A stretch of DNA of 64,000 nucleotides from Blastocystis hominis (taxonomy: Eukaryota > Sar > Bigyra > Opalinata > Blastocystidae): positions 560,946 to 624,945 of the forward strand of contig NW_013171867.1 in NCBI RefSeq assembly GCF_000151665.1, written 5' to 3'. Positions 45,824 through 57,338 of this stretch are shown here, piece by piece (within the stretch, counting starts at the first letter, position 1; every line of letters begins with the position of its first letter). Made by a program: the position numbers and the translations under genes. A model generated the notes under the pieces. The model was not told the DNA's origin and did no database searches. It was given only the letters and a program-made list of their open reading frames with translations.

Positions 45824-46216
45824 AACACTCACCTTGTATCCCTTATCCACAACCGATTCGATGGAATCACAATGTTTGAATAGGTTATCATTCTCATTGT
45901 AACATGGAATCGATGTGATTATGAGATATAAAGCAGAAGATAATTCGAATTGGCATTGATTATTGAATGGTTGAGTGGATATGTGTGTATGCTCAAACAT
46001 TATGGCATTATTGATTATCACAAAACACTCAGAAGGTATCGTCCATGAATATTGATGAACGCCATCCACTGTCTCACGCATGAGGACATGTTTGCCATCG
46101 TTCTCGGGCATATTGATAAGCATGTTATCGAGCTTTTTGAACGTGTAATTGTTTGGATTGCTGCTGAAGATGTACGACATTGATTCATTCAATTTACTTT
46201 GGTTGAATTCGTTCAT
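45806..46216 (-). CDS. Element ORF between integrase and polymerase (copy A), unknown
   Basis: 136 residues from the shared ATG (MNEFNQSKLNESMSYIFSSN), with NMLINMPENDGKHVLM, QYSWTIPSECFVIINNAIMF and SALYLIITSIPCYNEN. The copy in remnant B (61089-61499) is equally long and open, differing at roughly 20 positions, while the neighbouring element genes are broken. Not recognised; beta-strand-rich and could be a capsid-related or accessory protein (speculative). Confidence 0.5.
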   Translation of the reverse strand: MNEFNQSKLNESMSYIFSSNPNNYTFKKLDNMLINMPENDGKHVLMRETVDGVHQYSWTIPSECFVIINNAIMFEHTHISTQPFNNQCQFELSSALYLIITSIPCYNENDNLFKHCDSIESVVDKGYKVSVSMDGV

Positions 46217-46385
46217 AGGGTTTGACATACACACCCTTCAAACAAGCTCCATTCATATTCGAATATGTGAACCTGTTGAATGAGAAAAGAGCCAAATTCA
46301 TCACTACTGTGGAGAAGAACCTATACAAGTTATTGGCATACTCGACACATGGCAAATATGTGGAGACTAAATTGAAACGAATGAA
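46217..46385 (+). pseudogene. DNA polymerase B fragment of element A
   Basis: Short in-frame piece with VNLLNEKRAKFITTVEKNLY and KLLAYSTHGKYVET, the region of polymerase motif B (KxxxNSxYGK), then a TAG. The rest of the polymerase present in remnant B is missing; sequence jumps near 46390 to the end of the next minus ORF. Confidence 0.6.
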
Positions 46386-46390
46386 ATAGA

Positions 46391-46553
46391 AGTTCGTCAC
46401 CACATTGATCGTGTCCATATTATTGAACATGACTTGATTGGGTTTGAATAGAACAGTCATGGACGTGATGTAAGGATCCTTCAACTTGCAAGGATTGATT
46501 GAATCGAATGAACCATTACTAGGTGAACCTTGTATGAGCATGGAGTAATGCAT
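46391..46553 (-). pseudogene. 5' fragment of a minus-strand element ORF (copy A)
   Basis: ATG at 46553: MHYSMLIQGSPSNGSFDSIN, then PYITSMTVLFKPNQVMFNN. Similar sequence lies at about 62525-62635 in remnant B (YSILIQSSP), so it is part of the element beyond the polymerase. Product unknown. Confidence 0.35.
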
Positions 46554-48188
46554 GGGTAATCTCTATTTCACAAAGGATGGGACGCGAGGTGATAAATGGT
46601 GTGATGTGAATAAGCCTATTTTTCGACCTCATTCTTATGAAGAACATAAATACAAGTTGCCACTATGAGCAACAAGAAACACTCGTTGCCAGGGATTGAA
46701 GGGCGACTTTGATTGGAATCATATTCGCACTTTCATTGTAAATTACAAACTACTAGCACAACTTCAGTAAGGTATTCAAGAAGATAGATAGATAGATAGA
46801 TATCAATGTCTATCTTCTATCTATATATCTGAAAAGTAATAGTTTGATTGTTGCCTCCAACAAATAATCAGCCAGATATGTCTCACAGCTTGATATTGGA
46901 CAACTACTCATTCCCATAGAGTCCATTCTTATGGATTTCAGCTTTATCATCAACAATACTGATATCACTATTAGTGAGTAATTCTATTCATCCTAATGAG
47001 TTGGGAACCAAAGCATTTCACTTTCATCAACCAACTCAAACAGCAAGTATTATGTATACTATTGTTATTCATGCTCGTAATAGAACAACATTGTGAATCA
47101 CTTTGTATCCCTATTGAAGTGGTGTACAATTCGATCCTTCCTTTAAATAGGAGATATTCTGCATTATTTGGCAGGTGGGGGATACTATATGGGTTAGAAT
47201 AAGGGATAGTATCCTCTGGCAATATAACAATCTCTGATAGGTTCAGAGTGCATCAAAACGACAAAAACTGGACACCAACTATCGAAAAACCTAGAAACAG
47301 TGGAATATGAATATATCTCTATTTGTTCGTATAAAATATATTATGTATTCTACCTTATTTTGCTCAGTTCTTCAACGACACACCCACCTTTCTCACAAAC
47401 TCTACTATTCGATTCTACTATACACATATCACATATTATTACTATAAATGATAACCCCAAAAACTGCTTATCGCTAGCTTTTCCATTTTCATTCCTATCA
47501 TCATCTTCTACATACCCTATTTCTTTCTATCCCATCTATATAAAATTCCAAATGAATAGAACGAAAAACAAAACGCTTCCACTGGAAACAACACTCTTCG
47601 ATCTATTCATTCCACAATATCCCATTTCCGCTCATCTCCTTCCACTTCACAGTAAAAACAACTCCCTCCCTATTCGAAATCTATTCTTCCACTCATACCC
47701 AATTTCAACACTATTTTCACAATTGCACAATTCCTGTCTATTTTTGAAATCATTTTTTTACAATCAAAGCTATTAGCTTCGTCTTACTGGGTTTGAATGT
47801 ATTCCAAAATTTGGAATTGGACTTGTATGTCCTGTCTTTTGTTTTGTTTTCGGACTTCTATGTGTTTTTGTGTGTTGTGTTGTGGGAGTGTAAGTATTGT
47901 AGCTGGGATGGGTTCTGTCGTCAAGTTGGTGTGTTTGAAGAAGCTATTGTAGTCTGCGCTATCGTTACTTTGACTAAACTGTGTGTGTGAGATATGCATC
48001 GTGAACGCATTCAATACCATAATGGCGGTGGACCCTGGTTCCATTTTTGCTGTGTGGAGTGTGTTCCGAGTGAGTAATTTCTGTACTTCAAACTGTGCAA
48101 CGTGGCGAACCCATTCATGCCATGTGGGACCGCGGATACATGGAGATAACTTGCAACGTGGGAGGTATCTGGTACAGGCACGACGTTC
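46554..48188. other. Intergenic between element A and FN3 gene
   Basis: About 1.6 kb. Contains a (GATA)-type run near 46783-46802. Some readings around 47980-48180 have Cys-rich texture (MWDRGYMEITCNVGGIWYRH) and may be the unresolved first exons of the next gene; otherwise nothing seen. Confidence 0.4.
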
Positions 48189-50742
48189 TTGCCTAGGATA
48201 GCTGTTCTGTTTCTCGTATTTTCATTTTCATATTGTGAGGTGGTAGAGTGTGGTAGAGAGAACGGATTTGCGATGAATGAAAGGGCAAACTATGGGAGGA
48301 AGAGCTGTAGGTTTGTAGAAGCGGAGCGTGTGTGGAACTTGGGAGAATGGGACAAGAAGGCGGAGTATGCGAACTGCTGTGGGGACGGTCCTCGCCTCTG
48401 ATTGATGGGAGCCGAGTGAACTGGAATGGGCAGTGGGAGCAGGCGAGTTCCAAGACGGTGCAGTTCTGCATTTGTGGGTCTGTGGAGCATGGGAAGGTGG
48501 AGGTGTGCGTGGTGCGGGCGTGTGGGAAGTGGTGGAATGGAAGAGAGGTGAGGTGCGTGGCGGTGGTGTGCCCCGCGGACGAAGCGGCGGGGTAGCCGGA
48601 AGGGCACTTGGGGCAAGTGTTGGATACGAAGTGCGATGTGGACTAGTGGGGCATGATCACGGATGGGTGCAACGCCTATCAGCAGTGAGAATCGATCGAT
48701 CGATCGATAGGGGACGGGCTCCTGCCAGCCCATCCTGCCGATGCTGCGCTGCGCTGCGCTGCGTGGCGGGCGATGGGGCGAGGGACGTGGCGCTGTGGAC
48801 GATGGGAGATGGGAAGCAATCCACGATGTACTGCACGAGCAATGTGGGCGTGGGCGAGGTGATCAACGACCCATTCGAGCCCATGAACATCCACATCGTG
48901 TTTGAATTGGCCGAGGCCACGTTCTCCTATCCCACCACCGCGATCTCCATCTCCGACTACACCATTGCCTTCGCCTTCGCCTTCGCCTTCGATGGCTCCT
49001 TCCCGCGGTTCTGCGAAGGCACGCACGCTCTACATCAATGCCAACAGGTTGGTGTCCCGAAACGGCCTCCCCTTCCCCGCGGAAACCCTCATCGCGACCT
49101 TCTCGACCCGCGCCGGCGTTCGGTTGGCGTTCGGTTGGCGTTCGGTTGGCGTTCGGTTGGCGTTCGGTTGGCGTTCGGTTGTGGCCTGCTCGGATTGTGG
49201 AGAGCGCGATTGGTATGAGGGAAGTGGAGTAGGCGCAGCGCAGCGCAGCGTGTCTGTGCAGATGGAGGTTCCCTGGAGCAGTGGCATCTCCGATGAAGCC
49301 CCGATGGATGGCCTTGATGGGCAGCAATGTGCAGAGCCAGTTCTTCGAGACGCGCTCCGTGTTGGTGGCGGGCGCCATTGTGAACAGCGTTATGGCCATC
49401 AGCTGGCGTGTCCGCAAGGGCGCCTCCTGGTCCGCCTTCGCGTCCTTCTCCGTCTACCGCCCCGTCGTGCTGCTGCCTCCCTCCCTCCGCGCCCGTCGTG
49501 CTGCTGCCGCCTTCGAAGCCACGCAGGTGCGCTGGGTCTGGTGGTGGTGCGAGCTCTTCGTGCAGGCCTTGGTTGGCTCCCACTCCCAGCTCTTCGCCGC
49601 CGACGCGCTCCTCCAAGAGGGCGACGTCCAGCAACCCGAGCTCTCTCTCTCTTCAGCTCTCTCGATGCGTGCGTGGCCTACTGGGTTCGCGTGGCGCTGT
49701 GCTCCGCCGCGTGCTCCATCCTCTCCGAGGCCTCCTCTCCCATCACCCTCGCCGCGTATGTCGTCGCGCCCGGCGCGGTGCAGAACCTCGAGGTGGCCGC
49801 GCTCTCCTCGACCTCGCTGCGCGTGCAGTGGGCAGAGCCGGCGGAGCTGGGCGGCGCCAGCATTCGGTACTACGTGGTGCGACGCTCGTGGATGGCGTCG
49901 ATGGCCGTGATCCAGAGCGAGAGCGAGAGCGAGAGCGAGAGCGAGGTCGCCAGCACGAACTGCTTCCTGGACCTGCAGAGCGTGCAGAGCGTGCAGAGCG
50001 TGCAGAGCGTGCAGAGCGTGCAGCACGCGCCCATCTATCTGAGCGTGGCCGCGTTCAACGGGTATCTCTCCCGCCAAGAGAAGATCCCCGCAGTTCTGTA
50101 TGCGGTGTGTGTGGAATCAGGCGGAGGGCATTGAGTGGGACTGTGCGATGGCGATTACCGGATCCTTCCATGATCTCTGCACCGCCACGTGCGAGCTTCG
50201 CGCTCCCGCGACTTCCTCCTTCCTCCTTCCTCCTTCCGCCGAACCGTCTGGTTCCCCGCGGGACGCGATGTGTGGGACGTGTTGGAGGGTGGGATCCCCG
50301 CGACTTCCTACACGCTGGAGTGCGTCCCGAGCGAAGTGGGCAGTGCCGAGTGGATGGGCAGGCAATTCGGAGTGTCCACGATGGCCACGTCGGAATTCGT
50401 TGGGTGTTGGTGGTGGACGGCGAGCCAACCTCCTCGCTCACCGGTTCGCTCTGGGTGTGGGTGTGGGTGTGGGTGTGAGTGAGCAGGAATCTGGTGGGCG
50501 ATGGGGTGGGGTCCGTGGCTCCCTACGAAGGTGTGCAGAGTCGACCGGGCTCTCTGGATCTCTTCCTGTCCAACTGGGCGCAGAACGCCACCGTGGTCTC
50601 CGTCACCCAGCCCCTCCGCCTCCGCCTCCGTCTCCGCCTCCGCTTCCTCTTCGCCTACGACGTGACCGGCGCGCTCATCCGCGCCCACCTCGTCGATCAC
50701 GCCTGGTGCGCCGTGGGTCGCGATGTTTCCACGTTTCCATGA
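48189..50742 (+). CDS. GC-rich secreted-type protein with fibronectin III modules
   Basis: Multi-exon gene, start not fixed. A hydrophobic leader-like stretch (RIAVLFLVFSFSYC) is followed by Cys-rich pieces (VEVCVVRACGKWWNGREVRC), KQSTMYCTSNVGVGEVINDP, and WRVRKGASWSAFASFSVY. A clear FN3 module begins GAVQNLEVAALSSTSLRVQW and continues AEPAELGGASIRYYVVRRSW; another FN3-like stretch is EGGIPATSYTLECVPSEVGS. The end reads VAPYEGVQSRPGSLDLFLSN to TGA at 50740-50742. GC content is far above the flanks, and at least six tandem repeats sit in the coding part. An adhesive extracellular protein is the likely role (inference). Because short introns and repeats mix, exon joins are mostly unresolved. 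Confidence 0.5.
49115..49180 (+). repeat. 11-bp minisatellite GGCGTTCGGTT x6 in coding sequence
   Basis: Six perfect units. As 11 is not a multiple of 3, each unit shifts frame and three units give an 11-residue period (VRLAFGWRSVG). Gain or loss of one unit would change the downstream frame. Confidence 0.9.
49975..50019 (+). repeat. 9-bp repeat GCAGAGCGT x5 in coding sequence
   Basis: Five perfect units adding a Val-Gln-Ser run inside the FN3 region, preceded by a (GAGAGC) run at about 49916-49944 coding Ser-Glu. In frame, so length changes would be tolerated. Confidence 0.9.
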
Positions 50743-51747
50743 TCCAGACCGATTTGGCAGTTGCTGAGAGAGAGAAAGAGAGAAATGGTTGCGGTGTTTG
50801 GTTTGGAAGATGGATGGATGGATGGATGGAATTGTAGAGATGTGGAATGGTTGAAGCGTTGTAGGATTTGAATGAGAATCGAAAATGTGTTTAGGAAGGA
50901 AAGAAGGAAAATGTAGATTTAGAGTGTGTAGGGTGTTGGAATGATTTAGAAACATGAACAGAATAATCCAGAACGAGGAACCAAACGACTCTAGTTGATA
51001 ATAATAATAATAATAGAGTGCTGTGAGTTGATAGTTGAAACAAAGAAAGAAAGAAAGAAAGAAAGTGTATTTAGAGTTAGTTGGTTGGTTTAGGATAAGG
51101 AAATGATAGAAAATGGAGTGAATGGTTAACGATGTGCGAAGATAGGTTCTTTGTGTGAAAATCACTGGATCAAAACCAATTTCCATTTGATTTGATTTGA
51201 TTTACTAGTTTTACTAGTTTTAATTGCTTTCAAACCCAACCATTCCCAAGTCAAAATGATTTGGCTAGAATCATGGATGGATAGATTGGATTATCGAAAT
51301 AATAATAATGATAATAATAATGATAATATAGACTATTTAGACAAAGTGGAGTGAACAACCAAATCCTTGCTTCATAACACGATTTCACTATGATATCATA
51401 AATATACAACCTATACAGACATAGTAGACAACAAAATGGACTTTTCCATTCTGAGTGTTTCCAAACAATCCTGATATTATAAATATTATAAATATCTATA
51501 CCTCCGAACTATTTCAACCACAAAAATGTGAACAAAATGATGCGAAACACAAGTGAGTACTTCACTTGGAAATCTTGGATCCAATGTGTATATGGTAGCA
51601 CTCTATCATAATTTTTAAATATGAAGAATACTTAGGTGTAAAGAAACAAACTGATCTCTCTGTTTTCTTCATAAATTCTTTATATTTGGCTACAAATTAC
51701 GGATTCAAAGAGTAGAGGCTAAGGATATGTGATTATAAATAGGTAGA
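50743..51747. other. AT-rich intergenic region
   Basis: About 1 kb with simple runs (GGAT near 50811-50828, AAAG near 51045-51063, ATA near 50998-51015). No gene seen. Confidence 0.5.
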
Positions 51748-53542
51748 ATGGAAGAACTTAAGGGAAGCGAATTTCTCCTGGACAGTTACATAACGCTTGG
51801 TGAAGCAAAGGAAATCACTATTGGCGGCTGCAACTATAGCCTCCAATGTTATCAAGGCGATCACGAGGATGAATACACGTTGACGAGAGCTGGGAAGGTT
51901 TGCCTATTCCAAAATGGCATACTGAAGATGTGTTACGAGGTGGATACGAACGGGAGTGAAATCGGTGACTTCATGCGATTTGATAATGGATGCGTCGCTT
52001 TTATGCAATCCTATGATGAAATCTGGGACAGAAAGAATTTTCATCGTATAATAAACCATGTCCGAGGCGAGCGAATGGAAATCTATTCGCATGCGAGTGA
52101 TCACCTGATTTATCACGGTGAATTTAATGAGAAGCGAGAACGAGAAGGATGGGGCATCCAATATGACGAAAAAACGGGTGCCATGCTGCTCGAAGGAATC
52201 TGGAAGGAAAACAAGCTGGTGGAGATCATCCGCAAGATCGAAGGAACCATTATGATTGAGTTCAAGCGAAACGGGAATAACACCATCGCTTCGAATCGAA
52301 TTCCCCTCTATGTGGGCGAATTCGTGTATGATGAATCGAAAGAATCGTTTCTTCGAAATGGTCGAGGATACTGGATCGATGAAGAAACTCGGATTGCTAC
52401 TCGCGAAGTGGAATGGAAAGATGGAGTGGAAGTGAGTGGAAGAGATCTGTATGATGGATGGTACACTCGATCCACAACTCCAAAACCCAAACCCAAACCC
52501 AAACCCAAACCCAAACCCAAACCCGCTCCGATGCCTGTGCCTGCTCCTGCTCCTGCTCCAAAACGCGAAGAACCTGCTCCTCTTCGATTCAGCGTCACTG
52601 GATCTACAAAATGGACCGATGTGAGTTTGCAAGTGACCGATTTGAAGATTTCATCGAATTGCTGTAACGATTTGAATGCATTGGATCTGAATCGATTCGA
52701 GTGGCTACGATCTATCGAAATCGGCGATGAATGTTTTGGATCAGTGCAAACATTCCAAATCGATGGATTGAATCGATTGAAAACTATCAAAATCGGAAAC
52801 AATGCATTCACTCAAAAAAAGAATGATTGGGGAAATAATAAATCGAAATCATTCCACATATTGAATTGTGAATCATTGGAATCCATTCAAATTGGTAGAT
52901 ATAGTTTTGGTGATTTTGGAGGCGACTTTGAATTGAAAAATCTACCACAATTACAATCCATTCAAATTGGGACAATTGGAAGTGGGTCACGCAATTTCTA
53001 TTCTAGTTCGTTTGTGCTTCGAGGTATTGATATGATATTGAATATTTGAATGATGCATAGATCTTCCAAATCTACAATCCATTACATTAGGTAATTATGC
53101 ATTCGATTGGTCCTTATCGACAATAATTGAAAGTATTGAATGAATTCGAATGAAATGATTGATGTAGATCTTCCATCATTACAATCCATTCAACTCGGTA
53201 CATATGCACTTGTTGGAAGAGAAAATGATGATTCAAGTTCATTGATAATGCGAAGTAATAATGAATTGATTAGTTATGATTTGTTTTGTAGATCTTCCAA
53301 ATCTAACATCAATAACTTCTGAAGGATATAGTTTCTATTATCCTCGTGTAGTGAGATTGGCAAGTATTTCTAAATATTGAATATTGATAGTATTTAGATA
53401 TACCAAATCTTCAAAATGTCAAGCTACCTGGTTCATTCCGGAAAGTCCGATCGAAATCAATTTCGAGTATAGTTTGATTGATTTGATTTGATTCATAGAT
53501 GTTTCTTCCATTCTCGCTGATCTTGTCAAAATCAAGCATTAA
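51748..53542 (+). CDS. MORN-LRR protein 4, with Lys-Pro linker
   Basis: Function unknown. The ATG at 51748 gives MEELKGSEFLLDSYITLGEA. MORN-type repeats include LIYHGEFNEKREREGWGIQY. A linker of Lys-Pro then Pro-Ala repeats (PKPKPKPKP, APAPAPKREEP) separates them from LRRs: LRSIEIGDECFGSVQTFQI, LKTIKIGNNAFTQ, LESIQIGRYSFGDFGGDFEL. After 53020 each exon is one LRR (LPNLQSITLGNYAF, LPSLQSIQLGTYAL, LPNLTSITSEGYSF, IPNLQNVKLPGSF), with five phase-1 introns of 32-37 nt; TAA at 53540-53542. The N-terminal half matches member 2 while the LRR half, introns included, matches member 3, as if recombined. No membrane span seen. Confidence 0.72.
52483..52524 (+). repeat. Hexamer AAACCC x7 coding the Lys-Pro linker
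   Basis: Seven units in frame. The hexamer is similar to telomere-type repeats, but it is internal, in frame and codes KP. Confidence 0.9.
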
Positions 53543-56500
53543 ATCTATAATTTTGATTTGATTTGATTTGTTCAGTGATTCGTCATTGTTTAGGAACATT
53601 TCCATTGATTGATTGATTGGTTGATTGTTTGTTTCAAACCGATTCTTGATCACAATTCATGATTCTATAATTATCAAAATATCAATCCTGCCTGATTATT
53701 ATGATGTTCTTCTTTACCATTATAACAATGATACTCAATTATGATTGTTGTTTCAATCAATCAATCAATCAATCATTGTTTTCGATTATCATCATTATTA
53801 TTACCAATGACCCAATGATCACATATTGAACATTCACAAATGATGAATCCAATCTACCAATAATAATAATAATAATAATAATATACAAATGATGGTTTGA
53901 ATAGGTTTGAACTAGGATTTGTTCAATATTGATAGGAAACTGCTGGCTTCGAATAATCAAAATAATCATCATCATAATCATGAATAATAAGATTGGATTT
54001 GATAGTGACACAATGGAATGGTTGGAATCGATTGATATTGGATGATTATTCACATTTGTGAATCCATTGTTAAATCGGTAGATAATACAATACAATACAA
54101 TACAATACAATACAATAGAATGATTGATATTGAATTAAAATATTGATTTTGACATATTGAATAGGAATAGATCACTGTATACATAAAATAGAATCAAATA
54201 GAGGTGAAATGGATAAAACAAGGCAATGAAACTAGAATAGAATAGAATAGAATAGAATCCGATTGAATAGCATTGGAAATCATATTGGATTCACCATTCA
54301 ATCAATCCAACTATCATTTGTTTGTTTGTTTGTTTGTTTATCAATGAATCACAAAACATGGATTTATCAATTTGATAATAATGGAATCAAATCGGATGTG
54401 TTTGATACTTGATAGTTGTAGTTAGTAGTACTATCAATCGTGGTTTCACATTTCGATATTTGGATGAAATGTCGTATTCTTCAATATCACACAAACCACT
54501 CACTCACTCACTCACTCAATCAATCAATGGATGAAAGATAGCTGATTCAAAATGCAAATGAATGTTGAATATCGTAAAGAATCAATTCATCATTCACACT
54601 CAATAATACTGATAAGAATAGAAAGGCTCTTCAATCCATTGATTGAATGAATGAATGAATGAATGAATGAATGGTGTGTATTTGGTTAGTTTTCGGTCTC
54701 CATTCATCATCATTATTATCATCATCATTATGATTGTATCATCATCCACATTATTCATCGGTCTATTTCAGCATATTGAATATCATTAGATCACTTTGGT
54801 ATTGTTGATCATGAATAGAATGATTGGATAGGATCGATCAATCAGAATCAGAATCAGATTGATGATGAGTATTCAACCATCAATCCTCGTGATTATTATT
54901 ATTATTAGTAGTAGTAGTATTTGTATTTGTTTTTGTATTTGTTCGATTATCAATGATATAGAATCGATCGAATGATTCATTGATAGCGATCCAATCGACT
55001 GATAGAATTATACAATTGATTCAATCGAATCCAAATGGAACAATCACTCAAACACATTGTAGTCTCAATGGTTGTTTTGCAATTGAATCGATCGAGATTC
55101 ATGAAATCATTATGTTCGATCATTGTATTAGCTGGAATCTATCATTGTACTGTATTGCATAACAATACTCTTATTTCTTTCTTTCTTTCTTTCTGATCAT
55201 TATTATCATTATTATCATTATCATTATTATTGATATCATTCAAATCATTAGATCCCATTCGAACAAGTCAATATGGAATCAGCATTTGATAATCACAATA
55301 CAATAATGAGGCATATTGTGAGAACCATTTGTGTTGTGGTTTGAATATGAGTATTTCGATAATGGGTTTTCTTGGAATCCATTGTTTGATTGTATATTCA
55401 ATATGCTGTTTGTGATTGTGCACCGATGAATCCACAAATCACATATTTCGAATGAATCTTGATCGAACGATTTCAATCGAATCGTTTTGACAAGATTCAT
55501 TGCACTTAATCGAATTGAATCAATAGGAATCGACACAATCCATATTTGTTTGTTGAGATAGTATTCATTTGGATAATACTCAATGATTCATTATTCTTTT
55601 GTTTTTGTTTTGATTTTGCTTATCTATTTTTGATTATTCCATTTTTCATTTGTTGTTGTTGTTGTTGTTGTTGTTTTTCAACTTTTGGAATTCAATGTAG
55701 TTCATTTTATTATTTCATTTTCGATTTTGATTTTTAGTTTATTCTTGTTTGTTTTGCTATTCTTTAGTTTTCTTTGTTTCTTATTTTCTTATATTTGTGC
55801 ATTTTATTCCTCTTTCTTTTGTTTTTCTTTTTCTCTTGTTTTGTATTATATGATTCTAATTTGTTTTTAGTTTTTCTTTTTTGTATTTTCTTTTTCTTTA
55901 TTCCCTTTTTATATTCTAACATTCATTTTATTATTATTCACTATCCACCAGACAAATTGGATTGTATCGATTCTTGTTGATTCAATCCTCATAAGGAAAT
56001 ATGTGATTATTTGTTTGGATTGTTCCATCTTTTGTTTTGCTTATTTCTCCTTGTTTTATGTTCATCATCATTATTATCATTATTATATATCCATTTTAAC
56101 CAATCATCGAATCAATCATGTGCCATCAGTTTGAAACAACAATACAAATTCCACAGATCATTGTAAAATGAACCAGATAGAATTGTTCCAATCATAATCA
56201 ATCGAAATGTGTTCCTATTAAACGAATCAAATCAAATCAAATCAAATCAAATCAAATGATCAAACGGAATCGAATGAAACACAATGAATGAAATCAAATC
56301 AAATCACCTAACAAGATAAGATAAGATAAGCTCAAACTTACCAAATGGAATTGAAATCTATGAAAATCATATGAAATCAATTCCATTCTATTTATCAACA
56401 ATACTCGAATCGATTTCGATTGAACATACCCCAATGATACAAGTAGATTGACATTTTGAAACAGATTTGGAATATCTATTTACCATCCCTATTCAATATT

Positions 56501-57306
56501 TAGATCCACTTTCCAATGTCACCAAAACGAGGACAACAGAAACTCCATTATACAGAAGTTAGTGATGTTAGACTTGGAAGATCCAAAGCAAATCATTTAG
56601 AATCAATTCATTGTTACTTCGAAGTATCAATGAAGTTGAATCATCATCATCCCATCTTTCTCCCCTATTTTCCAGTATCCGATATCATATGACACACATT
56701 GTTTTTCCTTCTTATTCATTCATTCATTCATTCATTCATTCTGTTTTCCTTCATCACTCACTCATTCAATCATTCATTCATAGATTAATGGATCATTGAT
56801 TGTCATAAAGGAAACACTTGATTCTTTGCTTTCATTGATTCCATTTCTTCTTTTGTTGACAAGGAATATTGTTATCGATTTTGATGGTTTGGAATCAATG
56901 AATGAATGGTAGGGGAGAAAGAGAGAAGTAGCAATAGCAGCAGCAACATCCACAGCGACAGCAACAACAATAATAATAGTAGTTGTAGTAAGCAATGGAC
57001 CAAACTATCTATCAAATGATTTAATCAATAATCAGAACCTACAATACGAAATCATTTCAAATCAATCCGATTGATGTTTCGTGACAACAATCAATCTTTC
57101 CATGGAAACCGATAATCAAATGATCTTCTCTTCATTTATATTGAAATCTGAATCGATTCACATAGATTCATTCAATTATGTGGATTGTTTGAAATTGATA
57201 TGCATTCTTGGTATTTGTTTGTTTTCACATATCGAGTTTGTTCTTCATTTCGATCATTCCACATAACAATCTAATTGATCTATTATTCAGAATCGATCAG
57301 TAAGTA

Positions 57307-57338
<32 letters not shown>

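Larger units (their letters stand above)
44236..46553. mobile_element. Polinton/Maverick-like element remnant A
   Basis: A block with the gene order integrase (+), small conserved ORF (-), DNA polymerase B fragment (+), end of another ORF (-), preceded by two small minus-strand ORFs. About 1.26 kb of it (45125-46385) matches 60394-61655 in remnant B. The polymerase is mostly deleted here and the integrase has a TAG. No terminal inverted repeats were found. Together with remnant B it points to a protein-primed-polymerase transposon or related virus of the protist, now decayed. Confidence 0.75.

Noticed and set aside
48290..48733. Minus-strand ORFs rich in His and Pro over the FN3 gene
   Set aside because: Low-complexity shadows produced by GC-rich coding DNA on the plus strand.
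49089..49417. Minus-strand repeats (PNANRTPTERQ) as a Plasmodium-like surface repeat
   Set aside because: This is the antisense reading of the 11-bp minisatellite inside the FN3 gene.
52483..52524. AAACCC run as an internal telomere repeat
   Set aside because: Only seven units, in frame, coding a Lys-Pro linker in an otherwise intact gene.
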